Source: Pseudoxanthomonas sp. J35
Lineage (GTDB): Bacteria; Pseudomonadota; Gammaproteobacteria; Xanthomonadales; Xanthomonadaceae
DNA: 64,000 nt
NCBI RefSeq assembly: GCF_000513995.1
Contig: NZ_AZVB01000022.1
Coordinates: forward strand, 5,001 to 69,000
Direction of reading: 5' to 3'
This document shows, in pieces, positions 53,760 to 61,423 of the stretch. The notes under the pieces were generated by a model, which was not told the DNA's origin, searched no databases, and saw only the letters and a list, made by a program, of their open reading frames with translations. The position numbers and the translations under genes are program-made. Numbering within the stretch: the first letter of the stretch is position 1; the number at the start of each line of letters is the position of its first letter.

Positions 53760-53774
53760 TGGCAGCGCTGTCAA
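53760..53774 (-). promoter_or_regulatory. LacI-type operator overlapping a TTGACA -35 box
   Basis: TGGCAGCGCTGTCA (53760-53773) is a near-perfect palindrome of the T-G-x-C-A-G-C-G-C-T-G-x-C-A class used by LacI proteins. On the minus strand its outer half is TTGACA (53774-53769), a consensus -35. The -10 is poor. Binding would block the GH3 operon promoter. Confidence 0.6.
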
Positions 53775-54094
53775 CCGCACGGCGAGCGCCATGCCCTGCC
53801 GTCATGGGGCCGCTGCGGCGACGGCATGCTCCGGCAATGGTGGAAGCGGGCGGAAAAGGCGGAGATTCCGGGCAGATCGGCGGTTGGCGGCGGCCTCGGA
53901 GGCTGCAACGGCAAGCGCGTTCGCAGCGGCCCGGGCTGCTGCATCGCAGCAGCCCATTGCGATGGCCGGACCGCCGGCCGCGGCCTGCCCGGTGACCGGC
54001 CAGGCCCTGCCTCCCGACCCTGGCCGACCCGGCACGGGCGTGCACGGACGCATGCTTCCGGCTCCGCGGCTTCCGGAGCCGGCTCGTCCCTCTC
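53775..54094. other. Gene-free stretch between the GH3 operon and cytochrome c
   Basis: No convincing gene on either strand; open frames here are antisense shadows or have no start with a ribosome site. A 9-bp inverted repeat (C-C-G-G-C-T-C-C-G and its complement, about 54057-54082) overlaps the -35 region of the cytochrome promoter. No other structure was noticed. Confidence 0.5.
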
Positions 54095-54100
54095 TATAAT
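54072..54100 (+). promoter_or_regulatory. Promoter of the cytochrome c gene
   Basis: A perfect TATAAT (54095-54100) lies 45 bases before the start codon. The -35 is poor (TCCGGA or TTCCGG) and sits in a hairpin arm, so an activator may help. An anaerobic FNR-type box was not seen. Confidence 0.45.
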
Positions 54101-54145
54101 CGCCGGCAGCTGTGGCCGGCCGCGCCACTCGCCATAGGATGGGAT

Positions 54146-54661
54146 GTGCGTAACTACGACCTGGAATTCCTGAAGCGCTTCTCGATGGTGATCGGCCTGC
54201 TGGGCCTGGTCACCCTGGGCCTGATCCTCCTGGCCAGCCACCTGCACGGCCGGATTCCGCCGGAAGTGTCGCCGACGGCTGCCAAGCGCACCGCCGAGCG
54301 CATCGCCCCGGTCGGCGCGGTCTACGCCGGCGACACCGGCGCCGCCGCGCAGGCTGCCGCCGCCGCGGCCGCCGCGGCCAAGGCCGCCTCGCAGGTGGCC
54401 TACGGCGGCACCACCGACGGCTCGGTGATCTTCCAGAACCTGTGCGGCGCCTGCCACACCGGTGGCGTGGGCGGCGCCCCGACCCTGGACCGTGGCCACT
54501 GGAACGCGCGCATCGCCCAGGGCACCGACACCCTGTACAAGCACGCGATCGAGGGCTTCACCGGTTCGGCCGGCGTGATGCCGCCGAAGGGTGGCAACCC
54601 GGCACTGACCGACGAGCAGGTGCAGGCGACGGTCGACTGGATGATCTCCAACCTCAAGTAA
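54146..54661 (+). CDS. Membrane-anchored c-type cytochrome (cytochrome c5-like)
   Basis: 171 residues from a GTG at 54146. One N-terminal membrane helix (about 14-30), an Ala-rich flexible linker (about 65-82), then a single heme domain with C-G-A-C-H and the sixth-ligand Met in G-V-M-P-P-K-G-G-N. The linker lets the heme domain swing in the periplasm. It probably carries electrons to a terminal oxidase. A terminator follows. Confidence 0.9.
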   Translation: MRNYDLEFLKRFSMVIGLLGLVTLGLILLASHLHGRIPPEVSPTAAKRTAERIAPVGAVYAGDTGAAAQAAAAAAAAAKAASQVAYGGTTDGSVIFQNLCGACHTGGVGGAPTLDRGHWNARIAQGTDTLYKHAIEGFTGSAGVMPPKGGNPALTDEQVQATVDWMISNLK

Positions 54662-54679
54662 GCCGCGTTTCTTCCCGCC

Positions 54680-54709
54680 AACGCCGCCTCCGGGCGGCGT
54701 TGTCGTTTT
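54680..54709 (+). terminator. Intrinsic terminator after the cytochrome gene
   Basis: AACGCCGCC and GGCGGCGTT form a 9-bp stem with a TCCG loop, followed by GTCGTTTT. It separates the cytochrome gene from the nuclease gene. Confidence 0.75.
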
Positions 54710-54729
54710 CAGACATGCAGGATCCGCCC

Positions 54730-56445
54730 ATGCACGCCCCCCGTATCCCGACGGCCCTGTCCCTGCTGCTGGCCTTCGCCCCGGCCATCGCGCTGGCAGG
54801 GCCTGCCACCGCCATCGGCCAGCTGCGCGCCAGCGCGGCGGATCCGGCGAAGGTCGCGTTCACCGCGACGGTCAGCGCCGACTTCCGTGAAGGCCTCGGC
54901 GGCGTGTTCGTGCAGGACGGCGGCGACGGCGACGGCGACCCGGCCACGCCCGACGGCCTGTTCGTGCGCCCCGCCGAAGGCGTGCAGTTCCCCGACGGCG
55001 TGGCCGCCGGGCGCGAGTGCCGCTTCCACGGCCGGCTGGTCGAGGAGAAGCGCGGCGGCAGCCGTGCCACGGTGCTGCTGGCCGAACGCATCGACCGCTG
55101 CCGCCCCGCCCAGCCGGTCACGGCGCTCACGCTGGACGCGCTGCCGCAGGACTGGGCCGCGCTGGACGGGATGCGCGTGCGCATCGAGGCGCCGCTGTTC
55201 GTGGCCGGCACCGACGCGCTGGCGCGCTACGGCGAGCTGGCGGTGTCCTTCGACGGGCGCCTGTGGCAGCCCAGCGAACTGGCCCGCCCGGGCACGCCGG
55301 AACATGCTGGACTGGCCGCGCGCAACGCGCGCGTGCGCCTGCTGCTGGACGACGGCAGCCAGGCGCGCGATCCACGGCAGGTGCCCTATCTCGACGACGG
55401 CGCGACGCCGCGCGTCGGCGACGTGGTGCTGGGCGCCGAAGGCGTGGTCGAACAGCGCCACGGCAGCTGGCGCCTGCAGCTGGACCGCCCGCTGCGCTTC
55501 GAAGCGGCGCAGCGCCCGGGGCCGCCGCAGGTGCCCGGGAACGTCCGCGTGGCCGCCTTCAACCTGGAGAACCTGTTCAACGGCGACGGCCGCGGCGGCG
55601 GTTTCCCGACCCCGCGCGGCGCGAAGACGGAGCAGGCGTTCGAGGCACAGCTGGCCAAGCTGGTCGCCACCGTGCACGGGCTCGATCCGGACGTGGCCGC
55701 GCTGATGGAACTGGAGAACGACGGCTACGGCGAGGATTCGAGCATCGCCCGGCTGGTGCGCGAGCTCAACGCCGGAGGCGCGCAGTGGCGCTTCGTCGAC
55801 GCCGGTCGCGGCCCGGGCGCGGACACGATCCGCGTCGGCATCATCTACCGCGCAGACCGCCTGGTCCCGCGCGGCAAGCCGGCGGTGCTGGAAGGCGGCC
55901 CGTTCGGCGAACGCAGCCGCGTGCCGCTGGCCCAGGCGTTCAGGCGCAAGGGCGGCGGCAGGGAATTCGTCGTCGTCGCCAACCACTTCAAGTCCAAGGG
56001 CTGCAGCGAGGCGACCGGCGACAACGCCGACCGCAAGGACGGGCAGGGCTGCTGGAACGCGCTGCGCCTGGATTCAGCGCAGCGCCTGCACGCCTGGCTG
56101 CAGTCGGCGCCGCTGGGCAAGGGGCGCGAACGCGTGGTGATCCTCGGCGACTTCAACGCCTACGCGATGGAGGACCCGGTGCACTGGCTGCGCGAGGACG
56201 CCGGCTGGACCGACGCCTTCGCCGCCGCCGGCGTCGAACGTCCGTGGAGCTACGTATACCAGGGCCTCAGCGGACGCCTGGACCACGCCCTGCTGAGCCC
56301 GGCGCTGGTGCCGCACCTGCGCGGCGCGGCCGAATGGCACGTCAACGCCGACGAGCCGGACGACGCCGGCTACGCGGGACGCAACGTCCCCGGGCCGTGG
56401 CGCAGCTCGGACCATGATCCGTTGCTGCTGGGGTTCGACCTCTGA
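54730..56445 (+). CDS. Secreted ExeM/NucH-like endonuclease/exonuclease/phosphatase-family nuclease
   Basis: 571 residues from the ATG at 54730 (AGGA upstream), signal peptide MHAPRIPTALSLLLAFAPAIALA. An N-terminal OB-fold-like region (about 30-270) precedes the EEP nuclease domain with F-N-L-E-N-L-F, A-L-M-E-L-E-N, N-H-F-K-S-K, L-G-D-F-N-A-Y and S-S-D-H-D-P-L-L-L-G-F. Relatives are extracellular DNases that feed on or remodel DNA in biofilms. An ATG at 54715 is also in frame. Confidence 0.88.
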   Translation: MHAPRIPTALSLLLAFAPAIALAGPATAIGQLRASAADPAKVAFTATVSADFREGLGGVFVQDGGDGDGDPATPDGLFVRPAEGVQFPDGVAAGRECRFHGRLVEEKRGGSRATVLLAERIDRCRPAQPVTALTLDALPQDWAALDGMRVRIEAPLFVAGTDALARYGELAVSFDGRLWQPSELARPGTPEHAGLAARNARVRLLLDDGSQARDPRQVPYLDDGATPRVGDVVLGAEGVVEQRHGSWRLQLDRPLRFEAAQRPGPPQVPGNVRVAAFNLENLFNGDGRGGGFPTPRGAKTEQAFEAQLAKLVATVHGLDPDVAALMELENDGYGEDSSIARLVRELNAGGAQWRFVDAGRGPGADTIRVGIIYRADRLVPRGKPAVLEGGPFGERSRVPLAQAFRRKGGGREFVVVANHFKSKGCSEATGDNADRKDGQGCWNALRLDSAQRLHAWLQSAPLGKGRERVVILGDFNAYAMEDPVHWLREDAGWTDAFAAAGVERPWSYVYQGLSGRLDHALLSPALVPHLRGAAEWHVNADEPDDAGYAGRNVPGPWRSSDHDPLLLGFDL

Positions 56446-56464
56446 GCGTGGGCGGCGCGCTGGC

Positions 56465-56540
56465 GTAGCAGCGGGCTTGCCGGGCATCCCTGCGGGATGG
56501 CCTGGTCGGATGCGAGGCAGCGGGGCAAGCCCCGCTCTAC
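56465..56540. repeat. Pair of inverted GTAG (SMAG-like) REP elements
   Basis: GTAG at 56465-56468 heads a degenerate A-G-C-G-G-G-C-T-T-G-C-C element, and on the minus strand GTAG at 56540-56537 heads AGCGGGGC-TT-GCCCCGCT (56536-56519). Between them is a hairpin CATCCC/GGGATG. The layout is that of a bacterial interspersed mosaic element. It separates the nuclease gene from the convergent M20 gene. Confidence 0.75.
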
Positions 56541-56577
56541 AGGAGCACGGCCGTGGACAGCCCTTCTCCCACCCGGA

Positions 56578-57906
56578 TCAGCCGGCCGTGCCGTGCAGGT
56601 AGTCCAGGCTCACCTGCAGCAGCGCGCGGAAGCCGACATCCAGCGCGGTCTCGTCCAGGGTGAACTCGGGCGAGTGGTTGCTCGGCGCGGTGGCCGGATC
56701 GATGCCCTTCGCCGTCGCGCCGACGAAGAAGAACATCGCCGGCGCCTCCCGGCCGTAGAACGAGAAATCCTCGGCGCCCATCGTCAGCGGCGGCTCGAAC
56801 ACGTTGTCCGCGCCGACCACCGCCTGCAGGCTCGGCAGCATCCGCGCGGTGAGTGCCGGGTCGTTGATCGTGGCCGGGTTGCTGTCGCCGTCGGGGATCC
56901 TGGTCTCGACCGTGGCGCCATGCGCCGCAGCCACGTGCGCGGCGACGTTGCCCAGGTCGGCGAAGATCCTCTCGCGCATGCCCGCGTCGAAGGTGCGGAT
57001 GGTGCCGATCAGCTCCACGTCGTCGGGGATGATGTTGTAGCGGATGCCGCCCTTGATCGCGCCGAACGTCACCACCGCCGGCAGCTTCGCGATGTCGGTG
57101 CGGCGCGAGACGATGCTCTGCGCGGTGCCGACCAGGTCCGCCGCCGCCACGATCGGGTCGATCCCGCCCCACGGCCGCGAGCCGTGGGTCTGCCGGCCCT
57201 TCACCTTGATGCTGAAGCGGTCCGACGCGGCCATCAGCGGACCGCCGCGCACGGCGATCTGTCCGGCCTGCACCGTCGAGAACACGTGCAGGCCGAACAC
57301 CGCCTCGGGCCTGAAGTCGTCGAAGATGCCTTCGGCCAGCATCAGCGACGCGCCGCCCTCCTCGCCCGGTGGCGCGCCTTCCTCCGCCGGCTGGAACACC
57401 AGCATGACCTCGCCGGGCAGGCTCTCGCGCATCGACACCAGCGCGCGCGCCACGCCCAGCAGGATGCCGGTGTGCGCATCGTGGCCGCAGGCGTGCATCA
57501 CCCCGACCGTCTCCCCGCGGAACTCGGCCGTGGCCTTCGAGGCGAACGGCAGCCCGGTGCGCTCGGCCACCGGCAGCGCGTCCATGTCCGCGCGCAGGGC
57601 GATCCGCGGCCCGGGCCTGCCACCTTTGATGACCGCGACCACGCCGTGGTGCGCGATGCCGGTCTTCGGCTCCAGGCCCATCCTGCGCAGCTCTTCCGCG
57701 ACGACCCTGGCGGTGCGCTCCTCGCGGTTGGACAGCTCCGGGTGCTGGTGGAAGTCGCGGCGCCAGTCGATCACCTGCTGGCGCAGCTTCGCCGCCGCCT
57801 CGGCCACCTCGGGACGTTGCGCCGGTTGCGCGCCGGCCAGGCCGGGCAGGGCGAGGCCGAGGGCGCAGGCCAGCAGGGAAACACGGCAACGGGCGGTCAG
57901 GGACAT
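56578..57906 (-). CDS. M20-family secreted amidohydrolase
   Basis: 442 residues with a signal peptide (MSLTARCRVSLLACALGLAL...). M20 metal site: M-H-A-C-G-H-D-A-H-T-G with upstream R-A-D-M-D-A-L-P-V-A, and E-E-G (general base) in F-Q-P-A-E-E-G-A. It resembles hippurate/N-acyl-amino-acid hydrolases (HipO-like) that free amino acids from N-acyl forms. It stands alone, convergent with the nuclease gene and divergent from the TSUP gene. Confidence 0.9.
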   Translation of the reverse strand: MSLTARCRVSLLACALGLALPGLAGAQPAQRPEVAEAAAKLRQQVIDWRRDFHQHPELSNREERTARVVAEELRRMGLEPKTGIAHHGVVAVIKGGRPGPRIALRADMDALPVAERTGLPFASKATAEFRGETVGVMHACGHDAHTGILLGVARALVSMRESLPGEVMLVFQPAEEGAPPGEEGGASLMLAEGIFDDFRPEAVFGLHVFSTVQAGQIAVRGGPLMAASDRFSIKVKGRQTHGSRPWGGIDPIVAAADLVGTAQSIVSRRTDIAKLPAVVTFGAIKGGIRYNIIPDDVELIGTIRTFDAGMRERIFADLGNVAAHVAAAHGATVETRIPDGDSNPATINDPALTARMLPSLQAVVGADNVFEPPLTMGAEDFSFYGREAPAMFFFVGATAKGIDPATAPSNHSPEFTLDETALDVGFRALLQVSLDYLHGTAG

Positions 57907-58038
57907 CGCGCGACTCCTGGGGACGTTGGACCGATGCTAACCGTTGCGACGCACGTTGCCGAAGCCGGGGCCCACACCGCCTAGAATCACGTCCGTGGCC
58001 ATCGCATGGTCGCCCTGTCCTCCCCCCGGATATCCCCG

Positions 58039-58824
58039 ATGGCCGACCCCGCCCTGCAGCTGTTGCTGCTGCTGTTCCTCGCCGCCGTGCTGGCCGGCTT
58101 CGTCGACGCCATCGCCGGCGGCGGCGGCATGGTCACCCTGCCGGCGATGCTGCTGGCCGGCATCCCGCCGCTGCAGGCGCTCGGCACCAACAAGCTGCAG
58201 TCGCTGTTCGGCTCCGGCTCGGCCAGCTGGACCTACGCCCGCCACGGCCATGTCGACCTGCGCGGACAGCTGCCGATGGGCATCGCGGCCGCCGTCGGCG
58301 CCATGGCCGGCGCGCTGGCCGCCACCGTGGTTCCGTCCACCTGGCTGCGCGCGGTGCTGCCGTTCCTGCTGGCCGGCATCGCCGTGTACTTCGCGCTCAA
58401 GCCGGACATCGGCGCCGTCGAACGCCAGCGGCGCATGGGTCCGCGCCTGTTCGCCCTCGGCTTCGTGCCCGCGGTGGGCTTCTACGACGGCATCTTCGGC
58501 CCGGGCACCGGCTCGTTCCTGATGCTCGGCTTCGTCGGCCTGGCCGGCTTCGGCCTGCTCAAGGCCACCGCCCACACCAAGTTCCTCAACTTCGGCTCAA
58601 ACGTCGGCGCCTTCGCCGTGTTCCTGGCCACCGGCTCGGTGCTGTGGAAGGTCGGCCTGCTGATGGGCGCCGGCCAGTTCCTCGGCGCGCGCGCCGGCTC
58701 GCGCTTCGCCATGAAGCACGGCAGCCGCGTCATCCGCCCCCTGCTGGTGACCGTGTCGCTGCTGCTGGCCCTGCGCCTGCTGGCCGACCCCGCGCATCCG
58801 GTGCGTGCCTGGCTGGGGATCTGA
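58039..58824 (+). CDS. TSUP-family (TauE/SafE) membrane transporter
   Basis: 261 residues from the ATG at 58039 (an ATG at 58006 is possible). Eight or so membrane helices with F-V-D-A-I-A-G-G-G-G-M-V-T-L-P and F-Y-D-G-I-F-G-P-G-T-G-S-F, the repeated D-x-x-x-G-x-G-x-G family signatures. It exports sulfite, sulfonates or related anions. It is alone, with REP elements after it. Confidence 0.9.
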   Translation: MADPALQLLLLLFLAAVLAGFVDAIAGGGGMVTLPAMLLAGIPPLQALGTNKLQSLFGSGSASWTYARHGHVDLRGQLPMGIAAAVGAMAGALAATVVPSTWLRAVLPFLLAGIAVYFALKPDIGAVERQRRMGPRLFALGFVPAVGFYDGIFGPGTGSFLMLGFVGLAGFGLLKATAHTKFLNFGSNVGAFAVFLATGSVLWKVGLLMGAGQFLGARAGSRFAMKHGSRVIRPLLVTVSLLLALRLLADPAHPVRAWLGI

Positions 58825-58844
58825 CCCCAGCCCCGCCAGCCCCT

Positions 58845-58866
58845 GTAGAGTCGGGCTTGCCCGACT
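58845..58866 (+). repeat. GTAG (SMAG-like) REP element
   Basis: GTAG followed by AGTCGGGC-TT-GCCCGACT, a perfect 8-bp stem, 20 bases after the TSUP stop. Opposes the element at 58947-58968. Confidence 0.8.
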
Positions 58867-58946
58867 GCCCACGTCGGACACCCAAACGCCCGCGAAGAAC
58901 AGGGAAGCAAACGTCCTGATGGACCCCACGCCTCCAGATGTGTGGG

Positions 58947-58968
58947 AGCGGGGCAAGCCCCGCTCTAC
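58947..58968 (-). repeat. GTAG (SMAG-like) REP element, inverted partner
   Basis: On the minus strand GTAG (58968-58965) then AGCGGGGC-TT-GCCCCGCT, a perfect 8-bp stem. Same family as 56519-56540 and 58845-58866. Confidence 0.8.
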
Positions 58969-59053
58969 AGGAAGCGCTGCGCCCTGAAGCCCCTCACTCC
59001 GGGAGAGAATGGGCGAGCGAAGCCACGACCCCAATACGCCCGAAGACGCGGTG

Positions 59054-59145
59054 GCGCGGGGGTATGTCGCAAGCGGCACATGGATGTGCCGCGGTCGCGC
59101 GTTGGAGCAGGACGCGGAACCGCGCGATGCGGCATACCCCCGCGC
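59054..59145. repeat. Long nested inverted repeat
   Basis: Outer arms of 18 bases (59054-59071 and 59128-59145) pair with one mismatch; they hold GCGCGGGGGTATG and its complement. Inside, 9-base arms GCGGCACAT/ATGTGCCGC with a GG loop (59073-59092) form a second perfect hairpin, and a 7-base TCGCGCG/CGCGCGA pair lies beside it. Outer homology extends a few bases further. The core resembles repeats frequent in xanthomonad genomes. Confidence 0.75.
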
Positions 59146-59179
59146 TGCCGCGGCTCCGTCCGAAGCCGCCCACCTCAAC

Positions 59180-59239
59180 GCCTTTGCCTTTGCCTTTGCC
59201 GTTGCCGTTGCTGTTGCTGCTGTCTCCGCTGTTGCTGCT
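59180..59239 (+). repeat. Decaying GCCTTT/GCTGTT hexanucleotide tract
   Basis: Three GCCTTT units, two GCCGTT, then GCTGTT, GCTGCT, GTCTCC, GCTGTT, GCTGCT: an imperfect 6-base microsatellite of 60 bases drifting from GCCTTT to GCTGCT. It lies 51 bases before the end of the thiolase gene. It could form slipped structures. Confidence 0.75.
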
Positions 59240-59290
59240 ACAGCCGCGCAGCACGCCCGGTCACATGACAATGACCGGAAGCCACGCCCA

Positions 59291-60469
59291 CTACACCCGC
59301 TCGAAGATCGCCGCGATGCCCTGGCCGCCGCCGATGCACATCGTCGCCAGGCCGTAACGGCCACCGGTGCGGTGCAGCTCGTGGACCAGCTTCACCGTGA
59401 TGATCGCGCCCGTCGCACCGACCGGATGGCCCAGCGAAATCCCGCTGCCGTTCGGATTGGTCTTCGCCGGATCGAAACCCAGCGCATCGGCCACCGCACA
59501 GGCCTGCGCCGCGAACGCCTCGTTGGACTCGACCACGTCCAGGTCCCCGACCGTCAGTCCCGCCCGCGCCAGCGCCGTGCGCGTCGCCGGCACCGGGCCC
59601 ATGCCCATGTACAGCGGCTCCACCCCCGCATGCGCGTACGCGACCAGCCGCGCCAGCGGCTTCAGCCCGTGCCGCTGCACCGCCGCGCCCGTGGCCAGCA
59701 CCACCGAGGCTGCGCCATCGTTGATGCCCGACGCATTGCCCGCCGTCACCGTGCCCTCGGCCTTGAACACCGGGCGCAGCCCCGCCAGGTCCTCGCCGCT
59801 GACCTCCGCGCGCACGTGCTCGTCCACGCGGAACTCGGTTTCCTTGCCGCGGCGACCTACCTTCACCGGCACGATCTGCCCTTCGAAGCGGCCCTCCGCG
59901 ATCGCCCGCGCCGCGCGCCGGTGGCTTTCCAGTGCCACCGCGTCCTGCCGCGCCCGGTCGATGCCGTGGCGTTCGGCCACGTTCTCCGCGGTGATGCCCA
60001 TCAGCACCTTGTCGAACGGATCCTTCAGGCCCTCGTTGAGCGCATCGACCATCACCGCATCGCCGAGCTTGCGGCCCCAGCGCTGGCTCGGCACGTGGAA
60101 CGGCACCCGGCTCATCGACTCGGCACCGCCGGCCAGCGCCACCTCGCAATCGCCCAGCAGCAGCGACTGCGCCGCCGACACGATCGCCTGCAGGCCCGAA
60201 CCGCACAGCCGGTTCACCGTGAACGCCGGCGTCTCCACCGGCACGCCCGCCTTTACCGCGATCACCCGGCCCAGGTAGGCATCGGCCGGCTCGCTGGGCA
60301 GCACTTGCCCGTAGACCGCATGACCAATCACAGCGGGCTCGATGCCCGCGCGGGCGATCGCCTCGCGCGCCGTCGCCACGCCCAGGTCCGAGGGCGGCAC
60401 CTCGCGCAGGCTGCCGCCGAAGGTGCCGATGGCCGTGCGCACGGCCGAGACAACGAATACGCCGGTCAT
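59291..60469 (-). CDS. Acetyl-CoA C-acyltransferase (thiolase)
   Basis: 392 residues from the ATG at 60469. Thiolase motifs: N-R-L-C-G-S-G-L-Q-A-I with the acyl-Cys (near 87), G-A-E-S-M-S-R, N-E-A-F-A, G-H-P-V-G-A-T-G and C-I-G-G-G-Q-G with the second Cys. It thiolytically shortens 3-ketoacyl-CoA or condenses acetyl-CoA. Last gene of the acyl-CoA operon, 14 bases after the SDR gene. Confidence 0.93.
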   Translation of the reverse strand: MTGVFVVSAVRTAIGTFGGSLREVPPSDLGVATAREAIARAGIEPAVIGHAVYGQVLPSEPADAYLGRVIAVKAGVPVETPAFTVNRLCGSGLQAIVSAAQSLLLGDCEVALAGGAESMSRVPFHVPSQRWGRKLGDAVMVDALNEGLKDPFDKVLMGITAENVAERHGIDRARQDAVALESHRRAARAIAEGRFEGQIVPVKVGRRGKETEFRVDEHVRAEVSGEDLAGLRPVFKAEGTVTAGNASGINDGAASVVLATGAAVQRHGLKPLARLVAYAHAGVEPLYMGMGPVPATRTALARAGLTVGDLDVVESNEAFAAQACAVADALGFDPAKTNPNGSGISLGHPVGATGAIITVKLVHELHRTGGRYGLATMCIGGGQGIAAIFERV

Positions 60470-60483
60470 GGGATCCCTCGCGG

Positions 60484-61377
60484 TCAGGCGGTAACGCCGG
60501 GCTTGGCATGCCGCTGCGCGCTGGCCACCTCGCGCTCGGCCTGGGTGAAGCCGTAGTCGGGCACGACCTGGCCGGTGGTGTCCGAGACCGCGTCCCACGC
60601 CGCGATCAGCCGTTCGCCCGCGTCGTCGCCACCGCCGATGTAGCAGCCTCCGGTCAGGGTCACGTGGGCGCGGGCGAAATGCCCCGCGCCGGCGCAGAGG
60701 ATCGCGCGCGTCGGCGCGTCATCCACCACCAGCGGCAACAGCGCCGGACTGACCAGCGACGGATCCAGCGCGTCCAGCTGCTCCTGCGGCAGGATGCCTT
60801 CCATCATCCGCGTGTACGCGGTCGGCGCCAGGCAGTTGACCTTGATCCCGTACTTGGCGCCCTCGATGGCCAGGGTCTGCATCAGTCCGACCAGGGCCAT
60901 CTTCGCCGCGCCGTAGTTGGCCTGGCCGAAGTTGCCGTACAGGCCGCTGGACGAGGTGGTCATGACGATGCGGCCGGACTTCTGTTCGCGCATCACCTCC
61001 CACACTGCCTTGCAGCAGATCGCCGCGCCCATCAGGTGCACGTCCAGCACCAGGCGGAAGTCGGCCAGGTCCATCTTGGCGAAGCTCTTGTCGCGCAGGA
61101 TGCCGGCGTTGTTGATGAGGATGTCGATCCGGCCCCACGCATCCAGCGCGCGCTGGACCATCGCCGCGACCGCGGCCTCGTCGGTCACCGAACCCGCCAC
61201 CGCGATCGCCTCGCCGCCAGCCGCGCGGATCTCCGTGGCGACCGCCTCGGCGGCTTCCAGGCCCAGGTCGTTGACCAGTACCTTCGCGCCCTTGCGCGCC
61301 AGGTAGAGCGCATGCTGGCGACCCAGGCCGCCGCCGGCGCCGGTAACGATCGCTGTCCTTCCCTTCAGTGGCATCAT
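60484..61377 (-). CDS. Short-chain dehydrogenase, 3-hydroxyacyl-CoA type
   Basis: 297 residues. SDR cofactor motif T-G-A-G-G-G-L-G-R, N-N-A-G-I-L-R-D-K-S-F-A-K-M, and catalytic S-S-S-G-L-Y-G...Y-G-A-A-K. The sequence resembles the dehydrogenase domain of multifunctional enzyme type 2 (17beta-HSD4), which oxidises D-3-hydroxyacyl-CoA. Upstream of the thiolase and downstream of the TetR gene in one operon. Confidence 0.9.
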   Translation of the reverse strand: MMPLKGRTAIVTGAGGGLGRQHALYLARKGAKVLVNDLGLEAAEAVATEIRAAGGEAIAVAGSVTDEAAVAAMVQRALDAWGRIDILINNAGILRDKSFAKMDLADFRLVLDVHLMGAAICCKAVWEVMREQKSGRIVMTTSSSGLYGNFGQANYGAAKMALVGLMQTLAIEGAKYGIKVNCLAPTAYTRMMEGILPQEQLDALDPSLVSPALLPLVVDDAPTRAILCAGAGHFARAHVTLTGGCYIGGGDDAGERLIAAWDAVSDTTGQVVPDYGFTQAEREVASAQRHAKPGVTA

Positions 61378-61423
61378 CGAACTCCCGTGTGTCGTGAGGC
61401 ACGGAACGGGAGCGCGCCGGCGC

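Larger units (their letters stand above)
58969..59290. other. Gene-free stretch with nested inverted repeat and hexanucleotide tract
   Basis: No supported gene. It contains the long nested inverted repeat at 59054-59145 and the decaying hexanucleotide tract at 59180-59239, both described separately. Open frames through it (for example 59009-60556) merely read the repeats and the antisense of the thiolase gene. Confidence 0.6.
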
